Below are positions 27,279-51,180 of a DNA stretch of 64,000 nucleotides, piece after piece. The position numbers and the translations under genes were made by a program. Each line of letters opens with the position of its first letter. Positions within the stretch are counted from its first letter, which is position 1. Under the pieces are notes generated by a model, which saw only the letters and a program-made list of their open reading frames with translations, was not told where the DNA came from and did no database searches. Where the stretch lies: contig JAQFVV010006542.1 in the NCBI GenBank assembly GCA_028023455.1, positions 325,001 through 389,000 of the forward strand, in the 5' to 3' direction. The DNA is from Epiperipatus broadwayi. Its lineage: Eukaryota > Onychophora > Udeonychophora > Euonychophora > Peripatidae.

Positions 27279-28060
27279 TACAACTTATTTTATAAACCAA
27301 CTCTACCCTATTTTTAATATTACCAACCTTTTCTGAATTACACATCCATTTTTCTAAATATTTATTATGTTTCCATCCTATTTTAATATCACCAGGTAAC
27401 TCTTCTTTTATCAATGTTTTATATAAATGTTCTGAATATGGTATTGAACCCCACTTTCTATTTGTAAATCCCTGACTTATACTCTCTTTTGTATTATTAT
27501 TTTTATTTCTGAAAATCTTTTTAATATTTTTTCTTTTATATCCCATACTAACACAATCATTCTTAATGTTCAATTTCTGTTCAAAAGTTTTTTTAATTCA
27601 ATGTTAGTATATCTCTTTTTAAATTAAATCTTTCCAAAGATGCTATTTTCTGAAATAATAGCTGATATGAATTGGGATCAATTATACTTCTTTTTTCTTT
27701 ATACCCTTGTTTCCATTGCAACATTAATATTGTATTTATTATTGTTCAATTCTTTAAAAGCATTAGGAATATTTCTTCTATTATCTATTACAATTATATA
27801 ATCAACATATCTAAGATATTTTATAATTTCTTTATTTTTATATACTTATCAATTATATTTTTCCATATATAGTCAATCATAATCAATAATAAAATCCCAC
27901 TAATAGAGAAAATCATAACCCACCCCTTTGTAACATTCCAAAAATTATTCCTTATATTTAAAATTTAAACCATAATTTATCAATAATAATGTTTTCCTGA
28001 TAACATATAACCATTCTTCTGAAATTATATTACTCATTTTTATTCTATCACTAACTATTT
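26900..28060 (-). pseudogene. Penelope-like element fragment (RT plus GIY-YIG), PLE-1
   Basis: On the minus strand the order is RT then endonuclease, as in PLEs. RT traces: a WVMIFSISGIL stretch near 27930, in the place of the conserved MGSPxSxxxA motif, and YLRYVDYIIVI near 27785-27815, where the catalytic Y-x-D-D reads YVDY, so one aspartate is lost. The endonuclease frame 27573-27097 gives RVELVYKISCK, a long Ile-Tyr repeat from (TA)n, then YIGQTGKTVIERGEEHDRAI. Stops and frameshifts separate RT from endonuclease. The (TA)n tract lies exactly at the TAT-ATA codons of the YIG motif. Confidence 0.85.
27202..27277 (+). repeat. (TA)n expansion inside the PLE-1 GIY-YIG motif
   Basis: An interrupted TA tract that reads in frame as Ile-Tyr repeats between KISCK and YIGQTGK on the minus strand. 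It appears to have grown from the TATATA of the conserved YIG codons. Confidence 0.93.
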
Positions 28061-28065
28061 ATTTA

Positions 28066-28226
28066 TTATATTTCTTAGAAAAAAAGTTATCTAATGATAC
28101 TAAAATAAGATGAAAAAGTTATAAATATTTAGGGAAATGAATGTGTAATTAATAAAAGATGGGTTATAGTAAGTATAGAATAGGGTTGATTTATAAAATT
28201 GTTTGTGAGATTGGCATTATATATAT
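28066..28226 (+). pseudogene. PLE-2, left part (interrupted by LTR element)
   Basis: DNA here is the reverse complement of PLE-1 sequence around 27285-27420 (shared GATAAATATTTAG-like, ATGTGTAATT and TTGATTTATAAAAT blocks) and translates as a decayed version of the stretch before YIG (KYRIGLIYKIVCEIG against KNRVELVYKISCK). It lies head to head with PLE-1. It stops in a (TA)n tract where the LTR element begins and resumes at 33169. Confidence 0.8.
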
Positions 28227-30344
28227 ATTATAACGATCGAAATGCAAGTGAAGATCGAATCTAACCACAAAAACAATATCTGCAACTACCAGGGTGCCAT
28301 CTAGGCATTTGAGCCTAGAAAAATTTATAGAGTAGGCAGATACGCGCTGTTAAGATTACACTTTATTTAAATATTCCAATCATTAGCCCAAGTCACCAGC
28401 TCAGTGGAGACGCAGAGATAAATAAAATATAAATTTTATATCTTAAATATAAAAGAATAAAAGCCACTGCCAGAAATTAACACATAAAAATATTTATTTA
28501 CGCACATATAAAATCATTCTAATTTTGAGGAATAAATTCAACATTTTAGATTTTTATATTAACTTTGAATTTTACATTTAACTAAGTTTCAATAAGTTTA
28601 ATATTTTATTTAGATAGTCAAGTATGAATATACTACATAGATCTGCATTTGAAAAGAAAATATTCTTCCCTGATTTAACCTTAGGCAACAAATTTCACAA
28701 CCAAACTGGCACCAATCCATCTGATACATTCATGTATTCAATGTAGCATGATACAACAACACAAATTACTATACTATCAGGAATGTACATCTGAATAATA
28801 AGTAGAAATAGAGAAGACATTGACTCTCCATCAACAGGAATGTTACATCTGTTGGCAAGTAGAACAATAAACAAAAAAACTCCATAGGAATGGACTGCGG
28901 TCTTCTGCCGACTTACAAACCCATCCATAGGCAAACAGGAGGTGTGTGGCGTATATATGCAATCCCGCCCGAAGTGGATCTCATACTACATCTACTAATT
29001 ACACGAATATATCCAATCCATTGAGCCAATTCAACTACGAAACGAATAACCTAAGATTACCCTCCCTTAATATAACTTTACAAACTATATAGCCATTCAT
29101 GCCTGACTTAAATTTAACATTTAGATACGTTCGCACAGATTTGTTTAAAAATGTTGGGTATAGATCGATTACATAGATTCCATGGTCAAAAACATTTCAA
29201 AATAAACATAAATGATCAAAATACAAAATTATTGATACCGACAATCGCAGAGGGAAATTTATAAGTAACCCAATAGTATTCACCATAAGTTACTTGCGTT
29301 GTCACCAATAACTTAAAAGACATCCGAATAAATACATTTTAGATACCGTACGGTATCATTATTTATCGAATGTCTATATATTTTGATCAAATATGAAAAC
29401 CAAAATATAATTAACCGCGAACAAATCTATGCAACATCTATACCCAACTTAAATGTAATGCATTTAATAATTTCTACAATAAATATTACTACAAATAAAA
29501 ATAATAAAATGGAAATGATTTTAGCAAAACTTAACTATATAAATTTAAACAATCAATTATTAATTTGAAAATCAAATAAGAGTTCATTTTAAAATTTAAA
29601 TTAGCTGAATCTTTAAAAAAAAGTCACTGACGAAAGTTCTTAATTACTTTTTTTGGTTGTTGTTAATTTGTAAAGTTCATAGCTCACGGTAGAAGAGTCC
29701 AGGTTTCTGCTTTTAATTCCCGTGATGCCTCCATTGGAAGATAATGTTCTGGAGATGGCAATAGCTGGTTCAAAGTATCACAATCTTTTCATTTTTCCTT
29801 TTTAAATAGAGTGTGGTATGTGCGTCCTACCACCTCTCAAACACACAATGCTGGAACTGCCCGAAAAAACTGTATTACCCTTTTTATATTATTCACACAG
29901 ATTCAATCAACAAAATGTCACTAATCCATCACTTTTGTTAGGGTCCGAGCCAATGCTTAGTGCTTCCATTGGTCAAGCTAATTTCTCTTTATTCTCTTAT
30001 CTAATCTACTTTCTGACTTTTTAATTAGATAGCTTTTGGATAATTAATAAACAATCATTTCCATTTACAGATTACAGGAATTAATTAATACCTGTTTTTA
30101 TTTTTACTTATGTTATTTCTTTTTTAAACTATTTTTATATTTAAATCTTTTTTTATAAAAAAAATACATTCAAATACCTTTTTTTTATTTATTAAAAAAA
30201 ATATTTTTAAAGTTTAGCATCTGTGCGAATATATATACGTTTAACAATTATATTAATTTTAGCATTTAGTTTTTTTACTTTTATTTGCGAACTTTTAAGT
30301 TTTTATTTTAAATTAATGTAACGACATATTTATATATCGTTACA
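28227..30344 (-). repeat. 3' LTR of non-autonomous LTR retrotransposon (2,118 bp)
   Basis: Nearly identical to 31048-33168; the sparse differences by eye are mostly transitions, so the element is young relative to its surroundings. Read on the minus strand it starts TGTAACGATAT and ends GATCGTTATAAT. The 16-bp palindrome GATACCGTACGGTATC is kept in both LTRs (29342-29357 and 32162-32177). Small open frames (minus 28695-28934, plus 29818-30024) have counterparts in the other LTR only because the LTRs are alike; they resemble no known protein. It is the 3' LTR because the primer-binding site adjoins the other copy. Confidence 0.9.
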
Positions 30345-31029
30345 TATCAGTAAACTTCCTCAAAAAACAAAAACATTAAAAAAAAGAATTTACTTAGTGT
30401 TAGTAATTACATTACACAAATTGATTATATATGAAAATTTCAAAAGGACAAAACTTTTTTTTTTTTACAAGACAAAACAGTAATTACACACAAATATAAT
30501 GATTTAAAAAAAATTGACTGTTGATTCCTTATTACCAGCTAAATTTCTGCCCCCTCCCTTCCAAGTTTCATTTCTCCTACCTTTAACTATTACTTAGGCA
30601 AGTTGAATGATTAGATTTTAATTTATACAAGACTTTTTTTTTTAAAGAAAATATGATTTAGATTTATTATTATGTTTTATTTATTAGTTTTATTCCTCGA
30701 ATTTATCTCTACATATGCACAATTTTTTTTACTGGCAGCACTTTTTAAACAAAACTTCAAACTGCAACTCCACATCAATACAACAAATATATTTATACTA
30801 ATTTCAGAAAAAATATTACGGGCATGATTTATTTTCAAAAGTACTAGTGGTTCGTTAAACATCTGGCTATAACTTTACGTTAGCACAAAAATGTACTTAT
30901 TTCAGAAAAAAACAACAAATGTTATTTGCATGATTCACTTTTAAAATTATCAGGGCACTCGTGATTTATTAAAGATAGAAAATTTCATCATCATCAATTC
31001 CCCTTCTCAGGGTCAATCTCTGAGGTAAG
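30345..31029 (-). mobile_element. Internal region of the LTR element, ~0.7 kb, non-coding
   Basis: Only 703 bp (including the primer-binding site) lie between the two LTRs. There is no gag or pol, only short frames such as 30677-30862. The element must therefore depend on proteins from another retrotransposon. Near the 3' LTR the minus strand has a modest purine run (GAGGAAG) about 10 nt from the LTR edge, a weak polypurine tract candidate. Confidence 0.85.
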
Positions 31030-31047
31030 GCCCCATGTTGGGTGCCA
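31030..31047 (-). promoter_or_regulatory. Primer-binding site of the LTR element
   Basis: On the minus strand, TGGCACCCAACATGGGGC directly follows the 5' LTR end. A TGG start, complementary to tRNA 3'-CCA, immediately beside an LTR is the hallmark of a retrotransposon PBS, and the sequence resembles the TGGCRCCCAACRTGGGGC type common in animal LTR elements. The priming tRNA was not identified. Confidence 0.85.
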
Positions 31048-33168
31048 ATTATAATGATCGAAATGCAAGTGAAGATCGAATCTAACCACAAAAACAATAT
31101 CTGCAACTACCAGGGCGCCATCTAGGCATTTGAGCCTAGAAAAATTTATAGAGTAGGCAGATACGCGCTGTTAAGATTCCACTTTATTTAAATATTCCGA
31201 TCGTTAGCCCAAGTCACCAGCTCAGTGGAGACGCAGAGATAAATAAAATATAAATTTTATATCTTAAATATAAAAGAATAAAAGCCACTGCCAGAAATTA
31301 ACACATAAAAATATTTATTTATGCACATATAAAATCATTCTAATTTTGAGGAATAAATTCAACATTTTAGATTTTTATATTAACTTTGAATTTTAAATTT
31401 AACTAAGTTTCAATGAGTTTAATATTTTATTTAGATAGTCAAGTATGAATATACTACATAGATCTGCATTTGAAAAGAAAATATTCTTCTCTGATTTAAC
31501 CTTAGGCAACAAATTTCACAACCAAACTGGTGCCAATCCATCTGATACATTCATGTATTCAATGTAGCATGATACGACAACACAAAATACTATACTGTCA
31601 GGAATGTACATCTGAACAATAAGTAGAATTAGAGAAGACATTGACTCTCCACCAACAGGAATGTTACATCTGTTGGCAAGTAGAACAATAAACAAAAAAC
31701 TCCATAGGAATGGACTGCGGTCTTCTGCCAACTTACAAACCCATCCATAGGCAAACAGAAGGTGTGTGGCATATATATGCAATCCTGCCCAAAGCGGATC
31801 TCATACTACATCTACTAATTACACGAATATATCCAATCCATTGAGCCAATTCAACTACGAAATGAATAACCTAAGATTACCCTCCCTTAATATAACTTTA
31901 CAAACTATATAGCCATTCACACCCGACTTAAATTTAACATTTAGATACGTTTGCACAGATTTGTTTAAAAATGTTGGGTATAGATCGATTACATAGATTC
32001 CACAGTCAAAAACATTTCAAAATAAACATAAATGATCAAAATACAAAATTATTGATACCGACAATTGCAGAGGGAAATTTATAAGTAACCCAATAGTTTT
32101 CACCATAAGATACTTGCGTTGTCACCAATAACTTAAAAGACATCCAAATAAATACATTTTAGATACCGTACGGTATCATTATTTATCGAATGTCTATATA
32201 TTTTGATCAAATATGAAAACCAAAATATAATTAACGGCGAACGAATCTATGCAACATCTATACCCAACTTAAATGTAATGCATTTAATAATTTCTACAAT
32301 AAATATTACTACAAATAAAAATAATAAAATGGAAATGATTTTAGTAAAACTTAACTATATAAATTTAAACAATCAATTATTAATTTGAAAATCAAATAAG
32401 AGTTCATTTTAAAATTTAAATTAGCTGAATCTTTAAAAAAAAATCACTGACGAAAGTTCTTAATTACTTTTTTTTGGTTGTTGTTAATTTGTAAAGTTCA
32501 TAGCTCACGGTAGAAGAGTCCAGGTTTCTGCTTTTAATTCCCGCGACGCCTCCATTGGAAGATAATGTTCTGGAGATGGCAATAGCTGGTTCAAGGTATC
32601 ACAGTCTTTTCATTTTTCCTTTTTAAATAGAGAGTGTGGTATGTGTGTCCTACCACCTCTCAAACACACAACGCTGGAACTGCCCGAAAAAACTGTATTT
32701 CCCTTTTTATATTATCCACACAGATTTAATCAACAAAACATCACTAATCCATCACTTTCGTTAGGCTCTGAGCCAAGGCTTAGTGCTTCCATTGGTCAAG
32801 CTAATTTCTCTTTATTCTCTTATCTAATCTACTCTCTGACTTTTTAATTAGACAGCTTTTGGATAATTAATAAACAATCATTTCCATTTACAGATTACAG
32901 GAATTAATTAATACCTGTTTTTATTTTTACTTATGTTATTTCTTTTTTAAACTATTTTTATATTTAAATCTTTTTTTATAAAAAAAAATACATTCAAATA
33001 CCTTTTTTTTATTTATTAAAAAAAATATTTTTAAAGTTTAGCATCTGTGCGAATATATATACGTTTAACAAACATTTTAATTTTAGCGTTTAGTTTTTTT
33101 ACTTTTATTTGCGAACTTTTAAGTTTTTATTTTAAATTAATGTAACGACATATTTATATATCGTTACA
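31048..33168 (-). repeat. 5' LTR of non-autonomous LTR retrotransposon (2,121 bp)
   Basis: Partner of 28227-30344. Its inner edge abuts the primer-binding site, which fixes the element's orientation as minus. Its outer edge (TCGTTACA) meets a (TA)n tract that continues into PLE sequence. Confidence 0.9.
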
Positions 33169-33640
33169 ATATATATATATATAGGTCAGTCAGGAAAGAT
33201 TGCCAATGGAATGAATTGTGAAAAAAAATATTCTGGTAATAAAATATAATAAAAATTATAAGGAAAGAAAATGTTATGAAACTGTATGTTAAAAAAAAAC
33301 TTAAACAAATCTGTAAACATGGTTAAAGGTCCAGCACAATTAGAGGCAAAATGGGTATTGTGAGAATATTGGAAATTATAGAGTTATAATTTTAAAATAA
33401 ATAAAAAAATTTGTTTACATTATTTTATAAATATTTATATATATTTTATATAAAAAAGAATTGCAATTAAACTAATCATTTTATGCACATATATGTATTT
33501 TACTAATTATGTTTATTGCAATCTAATATTGGGTGAAGTTGCTGTAAAGTATTTAGTCATGTGATTGTGTATGGTTCCAATAAGAATTGAAATCCAAGTT
33601 GATATATTAAATAATTTTTATTTGTAGTGAGTTCTCTGTT
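33169..33640 (+). pseudogene. PLE-2, right part and 3' UTR
   Basis: Begins with (TA)n running into ATAGGTCAGTCAGGAAAGATTG, which translates as YIGQSGKI, matching YIGQTGKT of PLE-1; the next ~50 bp found in PLE-1 are deleted. Downstream DNA matches PLE-1's 3' flank (AAGGAAAGAAAATGTTATGAAAC and ATGGTTAAAAGTCCAACACAATT-like blocks) and ends near GTTGATATATTAAA, shared with the PLE at 12.15 kb. With 28066-28226 this is one PLE copy cut by the LTR element. Confidence 0.8.
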
Positions 33641-33959
33641 TCAGTTTTATTTTAAATTGATTGTTTTTAATTTTATATATAAAAGGCAACATTATGGACA
33701 AATTTTAACATTAAAATTTGATAATTTAAAGTATTAATCCTCCAAATATAAAAATGGAGATACTTTTGCTATTATTCAATTTTTACACTTTTCTGTTATC
33801 TCAACTATTCCTATTTTATGCTTAGTGGAATGATCAAGTAATTTAGAATTCTATCTATGTTTTGTATACTCATATTCATAACATATTTTGAATAGGATCA
33901 GTTTTTAAGTTCTATAAGCTTAAAAATTCTAATTATCCCAAATATTTATCAAACTCTCA
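33641..33959. other. AT-rich spacer, nothing recognised
   Basis: No feature seen. Confidence 0.5.
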
Positions 33960-33989
33960 AAATAAACCCCATTAAGAGATTCAAGTTTT

Positions 33990-34098
33990 CTTTATAGTTT
34001 ATTGTAATATCAATAAGCCAATAAGCTAATGCACATGCACTTTGTAGTTGTCACTATATAAATGAATGCTCCCACTTTTTCAAACATAACGTAAAGTC
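33990..34098 (+). repeat. Target repeat, left half (interrupted by foldback)
   Basis: AATAAGCTAATGCACATGCACTTTGTAGTTGTCACTATATAAA-type sequence (in pieces, with small changes) recurs uninterrupted at about 35295-35420. Here it is cut at 34098 and resumes at 35050. Confidence 0.85.
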
Positions 34099-35049
34099 AA
34101 AATAAGAGTCATAGATCACATGACCCTATCTCTTAAGCTTGTAAGTTATAAAACAATGAGGATTGCCATTTCCTCTACAAGCTTTATGATAAATGCTTAG
34201 CCAGAGCCAGCACTTAAAATATCTCTGTCAGGAACCCCTTCCCAAACCTCTGACCATGGTTTCATGCTTTGGCACTCCTCAAAGAGGTGTCAGGCTAGGT
34301 TCAGACACCTGGATCTAAAAATGCCAACCCAAAGCCAAGCACTTATTTAAAAGTTATCTATTGAGTGGAAAATCTGAAATTTTCAGACATCTCCATGTCT
34401 TCAAACCCAGCTATCTAACTCAAATATCTATATGGGGCTGATAGATCTTCAGCCATACCATATAGTAGTAGTCTTAGCAATATAAAATTGCATAAGACTT
34501 GTGGAAGAGACTATAAATAGTCAAAATAAGAGTCATAGGTCACATGACTCTATCTCTTAAGCTTGTAAGTTATAAAACAATGAGGACTGCCAATTCCTCT
34601 ACAGGCTTTATGATAAATGCTTAGCCAGAGCCAGCACTTAAATATCTCTGTCAGGAACCCCTTCCCAAACCTCTGACCATGGTTTTGTGCCACAAGTCTT
34701 ATGCAATTTTATATTGCTATTACTACTACAATATGGTATGGCTAAAGATCTATCAGCCCCATATAGCTATTTGAGTTGGATAGCTGTGTTTGGAGACATG
34801 GATATGTCTGAAATTTTCAGATTTTCCACTCAATAGATAACTTTTAAATAAGTGCTTGGCTTTGGGTTGGCATTTTTAGATCTAGTGTCTGAACTTAGCC
34901 TGACACCTCTCTGAGGAGTGCCAAAGTACAAAACCATGGTCAGAGGTTTGGGAAGGGGTTCCTGACAGAGATATTTTAAGTACTTGCTCTGGCTAAGCAT
35001 TTATCATAAAGCTTGTAGAGGAATTGGCAATCCTCATTGTTTTATAAGT
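34099..35049. mobile_element. Foldback element, 951 bp, with TSD TAAAGTC
   Basis: Outer arms at about 34144-34504 and 34690-35049 are inverted copies of one ~360-bp unit, about 94% alike by eye. Between them lies a third, truncated direct copy (about 34513-34689) of the left end. TAAAGTC borders the insertion on both sides (34092-34098 and 35050-35056) and occurs once at the unfilled target copy (35377-35383). No coding potential. The core of the unit also occurs at about 10858-10996. Family unknown. Confidence 0.85.
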
Positions 35050-35289
35050 TAAAGTCTTTGGGAAAAGATAGAATGAATCCATGTATCCTTTTGACCCAAA
35101 CATATATGTATGGGCAAATCTTAAGTGTTTGAAAATGAGAGTTTGAAGTTGTTAATTGATCACTTTAAATTATTTTTTTTACTACGTGAATGAATGACGC
35201 TTGTGAAATTTTTAGAATTTACGATACGTCATTCTTATTAAATTAAACATATGTAAACAAGACATTTATTTTATATAGCATAATTTTTT

Positions 35290-35420
35290 ATAAACTGTAA
35301 TACCAATAAGCTAATGCACATGCACTTTGTAGTTGTCACTATATAAATAAATACTCCCACTTTTTCAAACACAAGATAAAGTCTTTGGGAAAAGATAGAA
35401 TGAATCCATCTATCTTTTGT
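35290..35420 (+). repeat. Target repeat, uninterrupted copy (empty site)
   Basis: Matches 33990-34098 joined to 35050-35085 without the 951-bp insertion; reads ...CAAGATAAAGTCTTTGGG... across the junction. It therefore serves as an empty-site control for the foldback insertion. Confidence 0.85.
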
Positions 35421-35677
35421 AAAAAATAACACAATAGTCAAAAAATTTATGATATCCTTTTGAATAGCAATAAGTAGATAATTTGTACATTTAAATGTTC
35501 TTAAGTATACATAATTGTAATTAACAAGAAACTTCATCTCAGTTAAAGATTATCTAATGTTTAAATAGAATACAAAACTGGAATAAGTGGAAAGATCTAA
35601 GTAACTATTTTGCAGTGATAATAAAGATAAATATTGCATACACAAAACAGATAAACAGAAAATGTGTTGAAAATCAT

Positions 35678-42185
<6,508 letters not shown>

Positions 42186-42265
42186 CTTAAATCATGAAAC
42201 AGGTGCTACCACTACTCTTTCTGTCTTCATTGTTGAGTCCCAGAATGAAAGACAAGCTTTAAAAC
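42186..42265. other. Central spacer of the giant palindrome (80 bp)
   Basis: Unpaired sequence between the two arms, bounded by ...GATTCAATG and CATTGAATC.... No feature recognised inside. Confidence 0.85.
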
Positions 42266-48270
<6,005 letters not shown>

Positions 48271-48770
48271 NNNNNNNNNNNNNNNNNNNNNNNNNNNNNN
48301 NNNNNNNNNNNNNNNNNNNNNNNNNNNNNNNNNNNNNNNNNNNNNNNNNNNNNNNNNNNNNNNNNNNNNNNNNNNNNNNNNNNNNNNNNNNNNNNNNNNN
48401 NNNNNNNNNNNNNNNNNNNNNNNNNNNNNNNNNNNNNNNNNNNNNNNNNNNNNNNNNNNNNNNNNNNNNNNNNNNNNNNNNNNNNNNNNNNNNNNNNNNN
48501 NNNNNNNNNNNNNNNNNNNNNNNNNNNNNNNNNNNNNNNNNNNNNNNNNNNNNNNNNNNNNNNNNNNNNNNNNNNNNNNNNNNNNNNNNNNNNNNNNNNN
48601 NNNNNNNNNNNNNNNNNNNNNNNNNNNNNNNNNNNNNNNNNNNNNNNNNNNNNNNNNNNNNNNNNNNNNNNNNNNNNNNNNNNNNNNNNNNNNNNNNNNN
48701 NNNNNNNNNNNNNNNNNNNNNNNNNNNNNNNNNNNNNNNNNNNNNNNNNNNNNNNNNNNNNNNNNNNNNN
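48271..48770. other. Assembly gap, exactly 500 N
   Basis: Exactly 500 N, a round size usual for a scaffold gap of unknown length. The open frames spanning it are artefacts. Confidence 0.99.
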
Positions 48771-48849
48771 GTTGTACTTCGTTCAGTTACGTATTGCTAC
48801 GCTAAAAAATTTTATTATCAAACTTTCTTTTATATGTAACTTTAGGATC

Positions 48850-49307
48850 CCAATGGACATTACGTCATCGATCATGATGATCCTTCCATTGAGGTCTGAT
48901 TCCATGATGGATCTATTTCATTGGCCATTAGTTTCTATTGATTTCCTATCTCACCATTGCTTATACATTTAAATGCCCAAGGGCTAGTTCACTTTGACTA
49001 ATTAAAATAATCATTTCTATTTTTCAATAACATTAATTAATTTGTTTTCAAACTTAAAGATATATTTTATCTCTAAATCTTTTTAAGTTTTTTTTTGCTT
49101 TTAAAATACTTTTTTTATTTTTAGCAAGTTTTATTTTAATAATTTTTTTTTCATCTGTGCGTTTATATATATATATATATATATGAGTTTAGTATAGAAT
49201 TTTAATTTTCAATTTTTAATTCTTAAAAGAAAGTTTTATTTGCGAACTTTTATTCTTTTCATGTACTAATAAAAAAAAACAATGTAACGTCATCTGTGCC
49301 CATTACA
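48850..49307 (-). repeat. Diverged LTR related to the 28-33 kb element
   Basis: Shares, in order, the outer-half features of LTRs 28227-30344 and 31048-33168: CCTTCCATTG/CCTCCATTGG, the ATTGGYCAWKYTAATTTCT-like block, CATCTGTGCG followed by TATA repeats, TTATTTGCGAACTTTTA, and a TGTAACG...CATTACA end abutting (TA)n. It is clearly older. Its inner end runs toward or into the assembly gap, so it may be a solo LTR or part of a larger element. Confidence 0.7.
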
Positions 49308-50040
49308 ATATATATATATATAATAAAAATTAAGGTGTTCAACTATATATATATATAAAGAATGAAAAGTAGATATCTTTACCTTTTGATGTTATCAGAA
49401 AACCATCAATTATCTGTATTAACCTATAATAGCTCTTTTGTTATGATTTTTAGAAGTTAAAGGGAATCCTTTTCTCTTCAAAGTCAAACTATTTTATAGG
49501 TGTGATAATGCAGAATACTAGCATCTTCCTTGACTGCCTGCAAGCTAATTATTAATCTTTTTTCAGAGATATGTTAAGCATATTTTCATAGATTTTTATA
49601 CTGATAAAGAAACTTGAGTTATTATATCAATGTAAACAGAGATACCTTCACCTTTTGATGTTTCTAATAAACCATCAATTACTAATTGACAATAATTAAA
49701 TGGACTTAAATATGGTATTGACAAAGCCGCATTTTACTATTCTTTAATTTTCATAATTGGTAGCTCTTTTTAGCACATTTAAAATTTATTGAGCAAATAA
49801 TAAAAATATTTAGCAGATTTACTGGAACATGTTAAAATGTTTAAAAAAAGATAAAAAAAGTTTCAACAATATTTATATTTACTAAAAAATATTAAAAATG
49901 GAAAATCTGACATATATATATATGGAAAATAATATTTTCTATTAAGCTAATTGTAATAACAAATTTAATTCACATAATATTCACCAAGATAGAATTTCCA
50001 GTACTTATTCTAAATACATGCATATTTTCATTTCGTCTTA
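49308..50040. other. AT-rich DNA with a ~60-bp direct repeat
   Basis: TACCTTTTGATGTTATCAG...ACCATCAATTA near 49362-49410 recurs diverged near 49628-49690. No coding feature. Confidence 0.5.
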
Positions 50041-50047
50041 ATATATA

Positions 50048-50565
50048 GAGTATATGAGCACAGACTTTCAGATGATCCATTACTCTCCTCTATCTAATAA
50101 CAATGATACACTCAAGCACATATATGCTGAAAAGATAAATAATCTCCAATATCCGTATTTTATGCTAAACCAGCAATCATCAGTTGGTCCATATTATCAT
50201 CTCCCACACATATACACTATAAGTGCTCAGATATATATTAAGATGGATAATCTTCCTTACTTTTAATGGACAGGTTTCAATTTACTACACACTCAACTCT
50301 TCAACCGTGCATCCAATTGAAAATCTGATGATGGAATGCTAAGAAGGCCACCCTGAGGCCGAGATTCTTGTCACACCCATGTTGACCCAAAGTCAGCTAT
50401 GAACCCCACATGTACAGGACATAATCCATTTAATACATATGCAAGGATGGGCAGACATCTCTACAATGTAATAACTGAAGCCTAGGCTTATTATATACCT
50501 GTGTCTGCCATATGTGTGCCTTCAAGATTATATGAGCACATCTTCTGATTTTTGCTCATATACTC
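50048..50565. mobile_element. Candidate TIR element, unclassified
   Basis: GAGTATATGAGCA at 50048-50060 is inverted exactly as TGCTCATATACTC at 50553-50565. The inside is less AT-rich than its flanks and has no significant coding potential (frame 50054-50266 matches nothing known). Its left part, about 50050-50340, has a diverged relative at about 50930-51180. Non-autonomous DNA transposon is the simplest guess; the 13-bp TIRs and lack of a clear TSD keep this tentative. Confidence 0.45.
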
Positions 50566-50929
50566 TGCATATAATACATATATAGACACAGATATATAAT
50601 AAACTTTAAATGTTTCAATTATTTCGTCTTAAATAAATCTAATTTAAATCATAGTGTAAAATTAACATAAATTTGATGTTTCTTTTTTACATATGTCATT
50701 TATCACATTTATACTTATCGTAATAAAAAAATTCAGAAGTCAAGCAAATGGTTCGATTTTGTAAATAATTTCAATGACGATATATAGTAAGAAGATTATT
50801 TTAATTTAATATAAATGTGATTTCATTTGCTCCTAATTGCTTATTAGTTGATGTCATTTAATTAATATATATAATTAGAGGGACTTAAACTCAGAATTTT
50901 TCAATATATTCATCCTCTATTCCATCTCA

Positions 50930-51180
50930 ACCAACCGATACACACGATCACATATATATGTGAAAAACATACACTATCCCCAAAATATATATTCTATGCA
51001 GAACCAGCACTCATCAGATGATCCAGATCATAATTTCCCACACATATATACAATCAGTGTTCAGTTTATATTCAAGATAGCAATTCCTCAAACTTTAATG
51101 AACAAACTTTAATCTTTTCACCCTTCCAACTATTCAACCATCCATTTCATTAAAAAACTAATGATGGAATATTGAATAAT
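50930..51180. repeat. Second, diverged copy of the 50.0-kb repeat
   Basis: Shares ordered blocks with 50050-50340: ACCAGCAMTCATCAG, ATYATMWTYTCCCACACATATA, and CTMATGATGGAATRYT. The inverted termini are not evident in this copy. Confidence 0.65.

Noticed and set aside
28695-31782. 79- and 88-aa minus-strand frames (28695-28934, 31516-31782) that look conserved
   Set aside because: They are the same place in the two LTRs, so their likeness follows from LTR identity. A frameshift separates their N-terminal parts and no domain is recognised.
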